NCBI RefSeq assembly: GCF_945859685.1
Contig: NC_079148.1
Span: forward strand, 21,463,946 to 21,527,945
Source: Eupeodes corollae
Lineage: Eukaryota; Arthropoda; Insecta; Diptera; Syrphidae
DNA: 64,000 nucleotides
Direction of reading: 5' to 3'
Below, one piece after another: positions 1 to 11,640 of the stretch. A program made the translations under genes and the position numbers. The notes beneath the pieces were generated by a model. The model was not told where the DNA came from and did not search any database. It was given only the letters and a program-made list of their open reading frames with translations. The number at the start of each line of letters is the position of its first letter. The stretch's first letter is position 1.

Positions 1-1439
1 CAAACGAAAATGTCAAGATTATAAAGAATTGTTGATAGCTTCTCTTTTGGCTTTCGAATGTTCTTCAATCTATTCATACTTTCGAACTTTCACATGGCAA
101 CTCTGCTATTAGAAGAATTTCGAAAAATGGGGGTTTTCGGTGGAATGAATTGTCAGCGCCTCAGCATGGGAAAAAAAGTCACAACCCGGACACATATTTC
201 TAGCAACATGCAATTAAAAACAAATACAACAACAAAAAGTACACACCAAGCACAAAACTTTCTTGTCAAAGAGAACTTTGCACTAAATTGCATCATTATT
301 GCGTGTATGCGTCTTTTTGTATGCGACGATGTTGCTAGATGCATTTTTACACGGTGCGCTTTTTCTCTCACTCACTTTATCTACATTTTATGTTTGTATA
401 TAGACAAAGTACGAGTATATCTCTCTTTAACATGACAATTTGAATTTGTTATAAGGTGTTCCGAAAGGGGGCGGGAAGGGGGTAATAACAATTGCTGTAC
501 TGCACGTATGTGTGTATATAGGTACTTCTAATATCTTCATGTGACATGAAAGCGTGAGAAACTGGCAAAAAGAGCTTTTGTTTAGAAGCATTCGCACACG
601 TTGCACCTGCGACCATCAGCTGCTGCCTGCACACACCAAACACACACAATATACAGTGGGACAAAAAAACTGCATTTGCAACAAAAACAAGACATTTCTT
701 TTTTTGATTATTGTTTTGTGTTGTTTTAATTGTTATTCCGATAGTTAATTCGCTTTTTTGTTCCCTTTCATTATTATTTTCGTTGCATTTTGTGTTTCAC
801 TTTAGTTTTTATTCTATTTTGTTGTTCATATGTTTTCCTGATGATTTTAATCGGGGAGCAGAAGCAGAACAAAACTTTGAAAAAAAAGCGTAATTGGTAA
901 GTTTAAATTATATATCTTCTGCCTCTTTGTGAGACTTAAAAAGCGACAAAGAATCAAACAAAGCTTTTCGAAAATTATGGTTTGGCTTGTTTCGCAGCTG
1001 GGTCTGGGTCTAGATAGGTTTTGTAGGAGGTTTATATAGTTTGATGTTGAGAGTTGATGTATGACGCGAAACGAAAAGGCATTGCGTGCGAATAAAATCT
1101 GCGATGGATATCATTGGAAGGGCATGTATTAAATAAACAAGAAAATATGTATGACCAGGTACATATATGTATATAACTTTGTGTATATATAAAGTAAAGA
1201 CTGCATGTACAGTTGTGATCAAATAATTAAGTCATGAAACAAACAAAAACACTTTTAAATGATATAGAACTTTTTGCATTAACTTGAATTTCTTTTTTTA
1301 AAGACCTTAAACTGCTATTACCTTCAGAAGAGATACAAAAATCTGTCTCAAAAGTAAGACACTGCTTTTGTCAGGGATTTACCTGTCCTGACTTTAAAGC
1401 CCTATGATTTTTCTAAAACATTTTTAAATGAGGATAGAT
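1..1439. other. non-coding, host-like DNA
   Basis: I see no protein domain here. Base composition is mixed, with CA-rich and TATA-rich stretches, unlike the poly-A/T-rich repeats that follow. A candidate 5' splice site (ATTG|GTAAGTT) lies at about 898-905, but no matching exon could be established. The short open frames at 58-435 and 554-748 show no recognisable domain or protein-like composition and are treated as chance. Confidence 0.5.
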
Positions 1440-2060
1440 TGCGAATCCAACTGATACTTTTCCATTTGTGATCGTCTGTCGATTTTTCTAAAAGTTTAAC
1501 AAAATAGTAAAAACAGAATTTTGTGTAAGATAAACAAATTTTAAGTCAATATCTTTTCTTGTTCTCAAAAATCTTGAGTCGAAAACTATTTTTTATCAGT
1601 TTTCTAGTGTTTTGGTAGGTTTTCGTGTTTTGTAAAAAAAGTTGTCAACTGAATTTTTCTAAAAAAAATTAAATAAAAGTTAACAATATTCTGCATATAT
1701 GATAAATTAAGTTTGAATTCAGTATACATTTTTGTTCCCGAGATTTTTAGTCGAGGTTCAGTTTTTACTAATTTTAGTGGCGTTTTAAAAGTTCTTATTT
1801 CTTATAAAGACAAAAATTATATTTTACGTTGGCAACAAAATGTTGCATATTGTGAAATAATTTCCAGTTTTTTCAAATTTTGTATAGTATTTTTTTACAT
1901 TCACGTTTTTTTTTTGTTGATTTTGTTTAAATTTTAGTACGTATGATAAAATTAGTTAGATTTTATATCTTTTTGTTGCCAAGATATTTAAGTCGCAAAT
2001 TATTTTTAATCAGCTTTAAGTAGAATTCTTTTAAGTTTTTAATATCTGTAAAAAACCGCT
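1440..2060 (-). repeat. inverted, degenerate copy of the AT-rich ~180-bp-unit repeat
   Basis: Read on the minus strand this stretch matches the unit sequence of the plus-strand repeat copies at 2595, 8850, 39772 and 55205. It has the words GAGTCGAAAA (complement of TTTTCGACTC), TTTTTCTAAAA (complement of the gagaaaaat block) and GGTAGGTTTT. Three diverged units can be followed (about 1440-1690, 1690-1945 and 1945-2060). No coding potential. It faces the next copy, forming a loose inverted pair. Confidence 0.5.
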
Positions 2061-2594
2061 ACTTCGATTTTTATTAAAATTTTACCAAAAGCTAAATGTT
2101 CGTGGTGAAAATTTGTTTGTTTCTGGAAATTCTTATTAGTTTCGAATGAGTCTTCATTTGGTTCTGTATGAAGTATTGAAAAATAATTGAATTTAATACT
2201 TTCATGGTTTTGAAATATACGTTTCGCAGTTTTATTGACCACGACTGATGATTAGAACAATCTACAAAATTATGTTTTCAACAATATTTTTATATTTTTT
2301 CAATATATTTTAAATTGATGTGGTGATATGTTTAATTTAGAAGGCTAAGAATGTTTTGAAAATTTCAACTTAATATTGCAGAAAGGGACTAGAGATTTCG
2401 CAAGCTGTCACGAATTTGTTTAATAATGAACTAATTATGAATTAAAATAGCCTTAAAAAGAAATATTTCAAAAACTTGACGTAATCGAGTGATTTTGGAG
2501 TCGGCATTGAAGTATTGATAACTAGGAGAAAGTTGATTTCAGCGTATTTGAATATTTCCTTAATCGGTTTTAATTGTAATATTATCAAATTTAT
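2061..2594. other. AT-rich spacer, nothing recognised
   Basis: AT-rich sequence between two inverted copies of the repeat family. I see no domain, RNA gene or repeat unit that can be supported. Confidence 0.4.
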
Positions 2595-4300
2595 TACTTA
2601 ACAGATAAAGTTAATGTAATCTTTCCGATTTGTTGAATTGAAAATTTGACATTTCTCGACGTTTCAACTTCCCTAGAATGAAAATAAAAGATTTTAAGAG
2701 AGTTCTTAAGTCCATACGTTCGGGAAGTTATTTTCGTCACCCATAACTCAAGAATAAGTAGAGATATCAACTTCAAATAAATTTTTTTATGCAAATAATA
2801 AAGCAGAAAGACGCAGAGGGACTCTCAAAAAAATTAAATGGATTGTTTTTTTTTACCATAGCAATTTAAAAAAAGTTGACAATTTTATTTAACCCAAATT
2901 ATCTCCCGAACCAATAACTCTAGTGACTTGAATTTAATTTAATATTATGACTTGACACCGAACAAATATATTTTTGGAAAAAAATCGAACAAACGTTTTA
3001 TTTTATCTTAATCGAAAAAACTGGAAAAAGAATGTGTCACCTCGAAAATTTTTCGAATACATAACGATTTCATGTCGAAAACAATTTTGTGCAGCTTAGA
3101 ATAATGTTTTGAACATTTGGTAAAATTTTGAGAAAAATAAAATTCACAGTTTTTTTTATAAAAAATAAAAACCTAAAAATAAAATTACTCAAAGTTGGTA
3201 AGAATTGAATTTCGACTCAAATATCTTTCCAAAAATTTGTGATTATGGCTTGCAACTTAATTTAACTTTTAGGAAATATTGTTTTCAACATTCGGAAGTA
3301 TTTTGAGAAAAATCGAATCAACAGTTATGTTTACAAAAAATAAAAATCTTAGCAAAAAAATTAGTAAAAATTAATTTTTGATATAAATATATTTTCAAAA
3401 ACTTGAGATATTGGCTTTAAACTACTTTTATCTTTTTAAAAATATTGTTGTCAACATTCAGCAAAAAAAATTGACAGTTTTTTTAAAAAAAATTAAAACT
3501 TAAAAGAAAATTTAACAAAAGTTGATAAAAATTGATTTTCAACTCAAATATTTTTTAAAAAATGTAGGCTTCCACCTAATTCCAACTTACAAAAATATAG
3601 TTTTCAACACTCGGAAAAGTTTTGAGAAAAATCTAATTTACAGTTTTCTAACAAAATAAAATAACAACATAAACAAAAAAATGTATAAAACTAGTAATAA
3701 TTGATTTTCAACTCAAAATCTGTTCAAAATTTTGACATAGTGGCTTTTAACTACCTTCATCTCTTAAAAAATATTGTTTTCAACATTCAGTAAAATTTTG
3801 AGAAAAATCGAATCCACAGTTTAAAAAAAAAAAAAAAAAAAAAATCAAAAAAAAAATAAACAAAAGTTCGTAAAATTTACTTTCGACTCAAACAGCTTTT
3901 CAACAATTGAAAATATTGTCTCCAAACTTTTTTTTTTAAATCCAACAGTCCGTTTTTTTATAAAAAATTAAATCTACAAAAAATAGAACGCAAATTTGGT
4001 TAAAATTGATGTTCGGTTCTTGATATTTCTCAAATTAATTGCATTCATCCAATTTGTACAAATTTAAGAAATGCTACGAAAATTGGTAAAAATTTGCTTT
4101 CAACTAAAAATCTATTTAACAAAACTAGATTTTCAAACTAAACTATTTCTTTATAAGGAAAATATTGTTGGTAGTTTTAAAATTTTTAAGAATAATGCAA
4201 CTGACAACTTTTTTTACCCAACTCGAAAACCTACAAACTTTTAAGCAAGACAAATCGACAGACGAGATGGGAAGTTATCAGTGTGGGTCGCATCCCAGTT
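2595..4300 (+). repeat. AT-rich mosaic repeat, copy A (nearly full length)
   Basis: Order of blocks: a unique 5' block (ACATTTCTCGACGTTTC at about 2650, then CTCAAGAATAAG...AGATATC near 2750). Next come serial ~180-bp units containing the words TTTGAGAAAAATCGAATTGACAG, AGTTGGTAAAAATTGA and TCGACTCAAATATC. Last is a fixed 3' block ending GATGGGAAGTTATCAGTGTG...CATCCCAG at 4266-4298. The same 5' and 3' blocks recur in the other copies, so this is a defined mobile or amplified unit rather than random low-complexity DNA. No protein is encoded. I do not know a family name. A long A run lies at about 3820-3843. Confidence 0.75.
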
Positions 4301-4525
4301 TCTTTTGTTTTAAATCCGACAGTGAGTTTTTTCATAAAAATTAAAATCTACAAAATATGGTTCGCAAAATTGACTGCAAAATGATGTCATTCGGTGATAA
4401 ATTTTCTTTGAAAAATCCAATCTGTATTTTTTTTTATAAAAGAAATACAAAATTTCAAAAAGTGCTACTAAAGTTGGTGAAAATTTGTTTGTTCCACTAA
4501 TAATCTCGTAAGCAAACAAAAATCA
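4299..4525 (+). repeat. duplicated 3' module of the AT-rich repeat
   Basis: Just after the end of copy A the sequence resumes with a diverged second version of copy A's 3' module (compare about 3940-4190). It shares TTTTAAATCC(G/A)ACAGT, AAATCTACAAAA and the CTAC(G/T)AAA..TTGGT..AAAATTTG order. This is a tandem partial duplication or a second element placed head to tail. Confidence 0.5.
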
Positions 4526-4934
4526 AAAATGATATTTTAATTAAATTGGCTAAAATCAACTCCACTCAATGTGACAGAAAATTCATCAGCTATAAAAACT
4601 ACTAAAGTTTGTTAAAGTAACTTCAATGTTATATTATTCTTAAGGTTTAAATTTGAAACACTACAAACTTATGCAGATGCCTTATTCGATATCGAAGCAA
4701 ATTAAAGCCCAAAGGAAGCTAGATCTCCATGTGGAAATATTGGCACCAGCTATGAAAAGCAGATTTAAGAATAATCACCTGAAACAAAAGAAATCTCCAC
4801 AAAAACCCTTGTTTTTGACATTTGATCATTTGAATTGACAAATATTTACTTCCATTGTGTTTGGAAATACTGTTACCAAAATACTCAATATTTCGGAAGA
4901 AAATGTCTGCTTGATTGTGCTATTAATTTTTTTA
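4526..4934. other. AT-rich DNA, nothing recognised
   Basis: No feature supported. A short open frame at 4653-4838 has no recognisable domain. It could be a degraded part of the retrotransposon whose RT scrap follows, but no motif proves this. Confidence 0.35.
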
Positions 4935-5245
4935 GAGAAAGAAAGAAATTGACCTAGCCAAAATTACTATCTTATTACTCTCTGATTTTTCGAAAGCCTT
5001 TTATATGGTAAGACCCGCTTTTGGTTACCAAACATTTCTTACGTCAATTTTTGTAGTCTGCAGTAAGACTTTCGTCCTCATAACTACCAAGTCGAGAAAA
5101 AACTCATTAATTAAACAAACTAAAGTCAGAATTTTACTCGGTAATAAGTGGTGTACCACAAGAGTCCATTATTGGTCCCTTGTGTTTTTCAATGTACATT
5201 AACGAATTGCTGAATTTTGTGAATTATTATGGTGTACTGGAATTT
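4935..5245 (+). mobile_element. non-LTR retrotransposon relic: RT palm fragment
   Basis: Two conserved RT blocks survive in different frames. The first is LLSDFSKAFYMV at about 4970-5010 (usual form LDFSKAFDxV; block A, its catalytic Asp replaced by Tyr). The second is SGVPQESIIGPLCFSMYINEL at about 5145-5210 (usual form SGVPQGS..GPLLFxxYINDL; block B). The YADD box is not seen, because the fragment ends in unrelated AT-rich DNA. Frameshifts and the missing ends make this a dead 5'- and 3'-truncated copy of a jockey/CR1-group element. The clade cannot be set from so little. Confidence 0.7.
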
Positions 5246-7008
5246 CAGTGGCTTTATTAAATAAGCCACAACTGTATGTGTATGTATGGATGCATGGAAG
5301 GTACATATGAAGGCAACTCTAATGTATGTACATACGTTCGAAGGTATGTAGAAGAAAAAAAAAATTAAACAAGACTCCCACGCGATTAAAAATGTTCGTC
5401 CTCGCTGGGAGGTTGGTGTTATTAAATAAATTGTAATGGTTGATCATTATGCAAGTGTGTTCTGTCTGGTGCAGCAACCTGCAAGTCAGTGTGTATTTTT
5501 GCTGTTGATGTATGAGTAAGGGGGAGTGTTATAGTGGTGATTATGAGAGATAAAGTAAATTAGTTTTTATGTAGCTATGGAAGACTACAAGGTTGGTACA
5601 TCAGACTTAATTTTCACTTGTGTTTCATTCTATTCTGAACTTTTTTTCTTTTTTTCCATTTTAAAGATAGATATGCATGAAATCAAGATTGTTCTTATGG
5701 ATTTTTCTAATATTAAAATAATGGAAAAGTGCCTACAAATTGTCAATAATTTAGTATGAAATAAGGACATTAAACCTATTAAAATAAGGTATACCTCCAT
5801 AGGTACATATCTAGTACTCAAACCTGTAGTGTAGATAGTTGAGAGACTAATTTTATTTTGAGTAAATTTTTTTATAAAATCAACAATTAGATTTGTAAAG
5901 CAATTTATAATGAAATGTATGTAAATGCAATGCGGCACATGACATTTTTAATTCTTGATTATTTGTACTGATATTGCGGTTGATGCGTTTGGAATAGTAA
6001 ATTAAGTCAAGGTAGATAGGGCCTTAAATTCTTAAAAGGACATTTAATGTTGAAATTGTTGTTTTATTCGAAATCGGATAAGAAGTCATAATATGGTAGG
6101 TTGGTAATTAGTTTAAAAGGAATTAAATGTGAATTCATTTTTGAGTTAAAACATCACAATGTCCATTTACTAATTATATTTTACACACATATTATGTTGC
6201 AGGTTGGTGGAAGAAGCTTAGGAATCTTTTGTATGGAGAATACAATACTTTCGGGTATAATCAGTTTGAACTTAATTGATAATAAGTTTGAAAGGTGAAT
6301 TCATTATACTAAAAGAAGGGAGTTGTTTTTTTTTGTTTTAAACAGAAAGTGTACGACTATTTTTATAAAAAAGTTATTTACCAATTGAACTAACATATGT
6401 GATGGTGAGGTTCAAACTTATGGCGTATTTTACTACGAAGTTTTTAACCAGCATCACATATTTTGAAATGTTCAGAAAATTTTGTGTCAGCGGTTTTCTC
6501 ATACATGTTTACAAAATATTGTTGCCGTGTTTTTGAATACTAAATTCGAAAGTCTTGAAATTAAGACATATTTAAATCATATTCCTTCCTTAAGACTTAT
6601 AAATATCCTTTTAGTCGTCTACCAACATTGACATTCTTAAGCGTTAGTCTATGGTCAGCAACAAAATTTAGAAAATATAGGTTTTGGGAAATTGACACAA
6701 CGAAGGTTACTTAATGCATTACGGTGATGTTTTCAATACCCGAAGGATTTTTTTTCTACTGGGAAGCAGAGCAGGTCATTGATTGAAACTGAAGAAGTTA
6801 ATTTATTTAAATCCTGAAGAAATCAAAACATACAAATATTAATAGAAAAGTAAATAAAAAATTGCTCACATTTACTCGAATTTCTAAATAAAGCACAATT
6901 TTGAATTCTAAAACATGGTTCACTTTTTCGTGTTTGTTCTGCTCTAAATAAAAAAAGGACCAACTTGACAGAAAAACAAACAAATAAATTATTTATTCAA
7001 CATTTACT
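5246..7008. other. AT-rich non-coding DNA
   Basis: Contains typical fly low-complexity words (ATGTATGTACATAC near 5325) and several short chance open frames. No domain, RNA gene or repeat family recognised. Confidence 0.4.
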
Positions 7009-7030
7009 AAAAAAAAAAAAAAAAAAAAAA
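7009..7030 (+). repeat. A22 tract at the 5' edge of the RNase H element
   Basis: A run of 22 A residues, preceded by ACT. The other edge of the element is followed by ACTAAAAAAA (about 8786-8795), so ACTAAAAAAA may be a target-site duplication, or the element landed in an older A-rich tail. Confidence 0.5.
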
Positions 7031-8796
7031 TTAGTCTGGATGCGGAGGGTTTCAGAGTGATAGCCTATGCGGACGACGTTGCTATAGCAGTTTCAGGAAA
7101 GCATCTTAATATCCTAAAAGAACTCTTACAAAATGCCTTGGACAGACTAATACTCTGGGCTGATCGGTGTGGACTGGGTGTTAACCCACACAAAACCGAT
7201 CTGGTCTTATTTTCGAGGAGATACAAAATTCCATTTGTCAACCCTCCTTACATTAAAGGAATCCAATTAAAATTCTCAGACGAGGCCAAATACCTAGGTC
7301 TTGTCTTAGACAAAAAACTAAATTGGAAACGCAACATACAGGAAAGAGTCAAAAAAGCTACTGTAGCTCTCTTTTCTTGCAAAAAAGCTATTGGTAATAA
7401 ATGGGGTTTACAACCCAGAATCACGCATTGGCTATACACATCGGTAATCAGACCGATTTTAACGTACGGTGTGGCAGTATGGTGGACTGCTTTAGAGAAA
7501 GGTATAAACAGGGATAAGTTGAATAAAGTTCAACGTTCAGCCTGCCTATGTATAAGCGGATCGCTTCGCACGACCCCGTCTGCGGCACTGGACACCTTGC
7601 TCTACCTTACACCTCTTGACATATTTAGTAAACAAATAGCTGCAAGCTCTGCTATCCGCCTCAATGCTTCGTCGCAGTGGACTAACAACAACATTGGCCA
7701 CTCCGTAATTCTAAGGTACTTAGAATCAATTCCAAAGCACACAGACTACACCATCCCCCAACTACAATTCGATAGGAATTTCCAGATTTCTATACCTACC
7801 AGATCTTTTTGGGAGGATAGGACATTCTTAGAGGATGAGTCAATCCACTTTTACACAGATGGCTCAAAGACCAAAGAAGGGGTTGGTGGTGGTGTGTACT
7901 CTGAACGACTGAAATTAAGTCTCTCATTCCGCCTTCCCAATCATTGTAGCGTGTTCCAGGCGGAACTTTTGGCGATTAAGGAAGTCTTGTCTTGGCTCAA
8001 AGAAAACGTGATATCAACATCTGATATCCGTATTTTCTCCGACAGCCAGGCCGCTATCAAATCTCTGGACTCAGTCTCTACAAACTCTATAACAGTCCAT
8101 AACTGTCGATCATCTCTAATGGAGATGGCACAACAGTTTAATATTCACCTTTGCTGGGTGCCGGGCCATAGAGACATTCCAGGTAACTGTAAGGCAGATG
8201 AACTCGCCAGGAACGGTACAGTACAACCCATCCTACCACGTTTGGCAAGTACTGGCATACCAATCGCTACTTGTAAACTGCTACTAATGCAAGACGCTGT
8301 GAGGAGGGCAGGCACCAGGTGGACCAACATCACCACGTGTCAAGCCACAAAAAACATCTGGCCAACACTGGATTTAAAACGTTCAAGGTGCTTGCTCTCT
8401 CTAAGCAGATCGCATATAAGCTCGATAATAGGTGTCATAACCGGACACTGTCTAATAGGAAAGCACGCCATGAGACTAGGCGTATTCTCAAATGACTTTT
8501 GCAGAAGCTGTATGGACGAGGAAGAGGAAGAAACGGTTCTTCATCTTCTCTGCACATGCCCTGCTCTAGCTCGAAAACGCAAGAATTACCTAGGAGAATT
8601 CTTCTTTAACGATCTAAACGATCTAAATCATATCGGGATAATCAGCCTCTCACGTTTCGTAAGAGACTCTAACTGGTTCCATTGAGCTTAGGAGGAAGCC
8701 TCAAGATTCATGTGGTATCACAACGGGCCATTAAACTGGCCTAAGTGTGTCCGTTCCATCTTGGACAGCCACTATAACCTAACCTAACCTAACTAA
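7031..8796 (+). mobile_element. 5'-truncated non-LTR retrotransposon of the RNase H-bearing (I/LOA/R1) group
   Basis: The element begins abruptly inside the RT palm domain, next to the A22 tract, and runs to a natural 3' end. It comprises the coding frame, a short 3' UTR with a GGCCA/TGGCC hairpin (8726-8741), and a tail of AACCT repeats at about 8772-8787. 5' truncation with an intact 3' end is the usual product of target-primed reverse transcription. Relatives in this window lie at 29165-29640 and 57823-59480, both on the minus strand. It abuts a copy of the AT-rich repeat on its 3' side. Having no endonuclease and only part of the RT, it cannot move on its own. Confidence 0.9.
7033..8685 (+). 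CDS. RT C-terminal part + RNase H + CCHC knuckle, ORF2 remnant
   Basis: The frame is open from the truncated 5' edge (7033) to the TGA at 8683-8685, about 550 codons without interruption. That is unusual for such a remnant and suggests a recent insertion. Order counted from codon 7057: YADD catalytic box (about residues 4-7), RT thumb, then RNase H. All four RNase H acidic positions are present: D268 in FYTDGSK, E303 in QAELLAIKE, D329 in FSDSQAA and D381 in GNCKADELAR, plus the WVPGHRDIPGN loop. A C-terminal FCRSC...HLLCTC zinc knuckle follows (about residues 485-510). The RT fingers, most of the palm and the endonuclease are missing, so no natural start codon remains. The RNase H would degrade RNA in RNA:DNA hybrids. 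No promoter is expected to drive it. Confidence 0.88.
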   Translation, partial: SLDAEGFRVIAYADDVAIAVSGKHLNILKELLQNALDRLILWADRCGLGVNPHKTDLVLFSRRYKIPFVNPPYIKGIQLKFSDEAKYLGLVLDKKLNWKRNIQERVKKATVALFSCKKAIGNKWGLQPRITHWLYTSVIRPILTYGVAVWWTALEKGINRDKLNKVQRSACLCISGSLRTTPSAALDTLLYLTPLDIFSKQIAASSAIRLNASSQWTNNNIGHSVILRYLESIPKHTDYTIPQLQFDRNFQISIPTRSFWEDRTFLEDESIHFYTDGSKTKEGVGGGVYSERLKLSLSFRLPNHCSVFQAELLAIKEVLSWLKENVISTSDIRIFSDSQAAIKSLDSVSTNSITVHNCRSSLMEMAQQFNIHLCWVPGHRDIPGNCKADELARNGTVQPILPRLASTGIPIATCKLLLMQDAVRRAGTRWTNITTCQATKNIWPTLDLKRSRCLLSLSRSHISSIIGVITGHCLIGKHAMRLGVFSNDFCRSCMDEEEEETVLHLLCTCPALARKRKNYLGEFFFNDLNDLNHIGIISLSRFVRDSNWFH

Positions 8797-8849
8797 AAAA
8801 ATATAAAATTGTTACGCATACGCCCGAGTGTACCATTTGTAACTTCGTT

Positions 8850-10250
8850 TTTACGTCCGTAGGTTCGCGACGTTTGCGACGTTCTCGACGTTATTTTCGT
8901 CGTCCAAAGCTCAAGAACCAGAAGAGATATCGACTTCAAATAAATATTGTTATATAGATAATAATGCAGAAAGATGCAAAAATGACTCTCAACACGATTT
9001 AATGGTTGTTTTTTTACCACAGCAGTTTAAAAAAAAAATCTAACCCTAAATATCTCACGAGCCAATAACGCCAGAGACTTGAATTAAATTGTATAATATA
9101 TTCTGTAACGTGGTACCAAGCAAGTATGTTTTTGGAAAAAATCCAATTAACGTTTTTTTTATAATTAAAAAAAAGCCTGAAGAAAAAAATTTGTCACCTC
9201 AAAAATTTTACGAATAAAAAATGATTTCATCGCCAAAACAATTTTGTTCATCGAATAATAACGTTTTCAACATCTGGTAAAACTTTAAGAAAAATCAAAT
9301 TGACAGTTTTTTTTAAATAAAAAATAAAAACCTAAAAAAAGAAAGTTGGTAAAAATTGAATTTGAGATTACGGCTTCCAACTAATTTTTACTTATAAGGA
9401 ATATTGTTTTAAACATTCAGTAAAAATCGAATCGACAGTTTTTTTTACAAAAAATAAAAACAAAAATTGGAAAATTTGATTTTTGACTCAATTATGTTTG
9501 CAAAACTTTGAGATATTTTCCTTAAACTACTTTTATCTTTTAAAAAATATAGTTGGCAATATTCAGTTAAATTTTAAGGAAAATCTAATTGACAGTTTTT
9601 TTAGAAAAAACTTTAAACATAAAAAAACAATACTAAAACTTGGTAAAAATTTACTTCCCACTCAAATATCTTTGCAAAACTTTGAGATATTGGCCTTAAA
9701 CTACTTTTTTCTTTTAAAAAATATTGTTGTCAACATTCAGTTAAATTTTGAGAAAAATCGATTCGACAGTTTTTTTACAAAAAACTTTAAACCCAAAAAA
9801 AATAAAAAAAGTTGGTAGAAGTTACTTTGAATTTAAATAGCTTTTCAAAAATTAAAAATATTGTCTCCAAACTGTTTTTTTTAAATCCAGCAGTCGGTTT
9901 TTTCATAAAAAATAAAATCTACAAAAAAAATAGAACGCAAATTTGGTAAAAATTGATGTTCGGTTCTTCATATCTCTCAAAATAATTGCATTCATCCAAT
10001 TTCTACAAATTTAAGAAATGCTACTAAAATTTGTAAAACATTGTTTTAAACTAAAAATCTATTTAACAAAACAAGTCTTTTTTTTAAAATGAACTATTTA
10101 TTATATATGAATAATATTTTTGGTTATTTTTAAATTGTTAAGAATAATTCAACTGTCAACTTTTTTAACCCAAAACGAAAACCTACAAACTTTTAAGCAA
10201 GAGAAATCGATAAACGTGATGGGAAGTATTCAGTGTGGGTTGCATCCCAG
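8850..10250 (+). repeat. AT-rich mosaic repeat, copy B
   Basis: The 5' block (TTCGCGACG ... CTCAAGAACCAGAAGAGATATC at about 8863-8930) is followed by serial ~180-bp units (GAGAAAAATCGATTCGACAG, TTGGTAAAAATTTAC, GACTCAAATATCTTT). The 3' block ends TGATGGGAAGTATTCAGTGTGGG..CATCCCAG at about 10217-10250. The extreme 5' end, seen in copy C, is missing, and the RNase H retrotransposon lies immediately upstream. Non-coding: the open frame at 9483-9818 is just a run of repeat units read through. Confidence 0.75.
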
Positions 10251-11640
10251 CCCCTTTTTTTAATTTATTTGTGTGATTTGATCTGGAGACTAGATGAGCC
10301 AACTAATTTACTTAAAACTTGTTTAAGAAAATAGAGTTAATGAAACAAAAATTTGTTGGTCGTACTGAACCTCAAATTTAAATGATCCATTGAAATTTAA
10401 TATAGATATTCTTTAAGCTGCTCACGAAGTAGCTATTTGCAAGCACCAAGAAGTCAATTTTTTAAATTTATTTCTCATTCTAAAAATTTTAAAGCTTGAC
10501 AAACATCAGAAACAGAAAGAAGCCTACAAGCCTGAATCAAAAAAGGTCCTCTAAATCCTTGTTTTTAATTTCAATACAAAAAAGTCAGCTTATATTGTTT
10601 GTAACGCTCACGGTTAATTAAAATCTTGTTTCCAGCCTGTTTTTGAAAACATCGTCTGCTTTCAAGTTCCCACAAAACTATATCCCTGGATATGCATAGG
10701 TTTCTCTAGAATAACTTGCAGCTATTCCAACCTTAAGATGTTCCAATTCTGCATGTTAACGTAGCGATTAGAAAAGATGATATTTTAACCACAATCTTTT
10801 TTCAAGTTAAGTGTTTTTAAAACTCATAGTAGTGTGCCAACAAAACTTTTATTCTTTCACCATTTTGAGTAGGAAACAGCTGTCAGTATCAATCAAATCC
10901 TTACCCAATCGAATTCGTTACTCCACTTGAATAGACAAATTTGGTTAGAGCTCTGAATAATATTTTCAAACATCTATTGAAACAATGTAAATTAATGAAC
11001 AATTCAATAATGAATTCATTTCGATTCTATAGACTTGAAAACTGCTTAAAACTTCTAAATTTTCAGTTTGATATATCAGACCCATTACAGAAACTTCCTA
11101 TTTCAACTTAAAAAAATGGCTTTAGAACAATATAAATTTAATACAAATTAATTAGTAAAAGAAGAGATTTGTTTTTCTTCTAGAGGGAACGGAGGAAGTC
11201 ACTAGCTGGAATTTCAATACATTTTCAAACCTTGCTGAATTCATAAAAACCAATAGAAAAATCAATTATATTTTACGTCAATCATGGTTTAATTTTATTC
11301 AAATGACTATCTTCTCTAATTTATAGCTAAGTCATGTTTCCAACATTTTAAAATATGAATAAGTTTAATAAGTTAAGAAAATCTCATTTTTATATTTTAA
11401 ACAGTATTTCAAAAATACTCTATTGTTTTTAAAGTAATCTCCATTAACTTCAAAGAAATATCAGGTTTGACAATTTTCTTGTTTATTTCATCTTAAAGAA
11501 CAAAAATGTTATATGCATGCATTTTTTTTTCAAACCTTCAGTTCAAAAAAAAAAATATCAAACATCGAAAAATTTCTAGAAAACAAAAAAATAATTCAAA
11601 CTCATCAAAAGATAAATTATCGTGATGTTCATCCGTAAAT
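10251..11640. other. AT-rich non-coding DNA
   Basis: No domain, RNA gene or repeat family recognised. Confidence 0.4.

Noticed and set aside
5579..5601. String starting TGGAAGACTA resembling a conserved insect microRNA start
   Set aside because: Only the first ten bases match, the rest differs, and no hairpin partner is present nearby.
9483..9818. 111-codon open frame inside copy B of the AT-rich repeat
   Set aside because: It is two repeat units read through. The same peptide words recur at the unit period and the other copies are not open.
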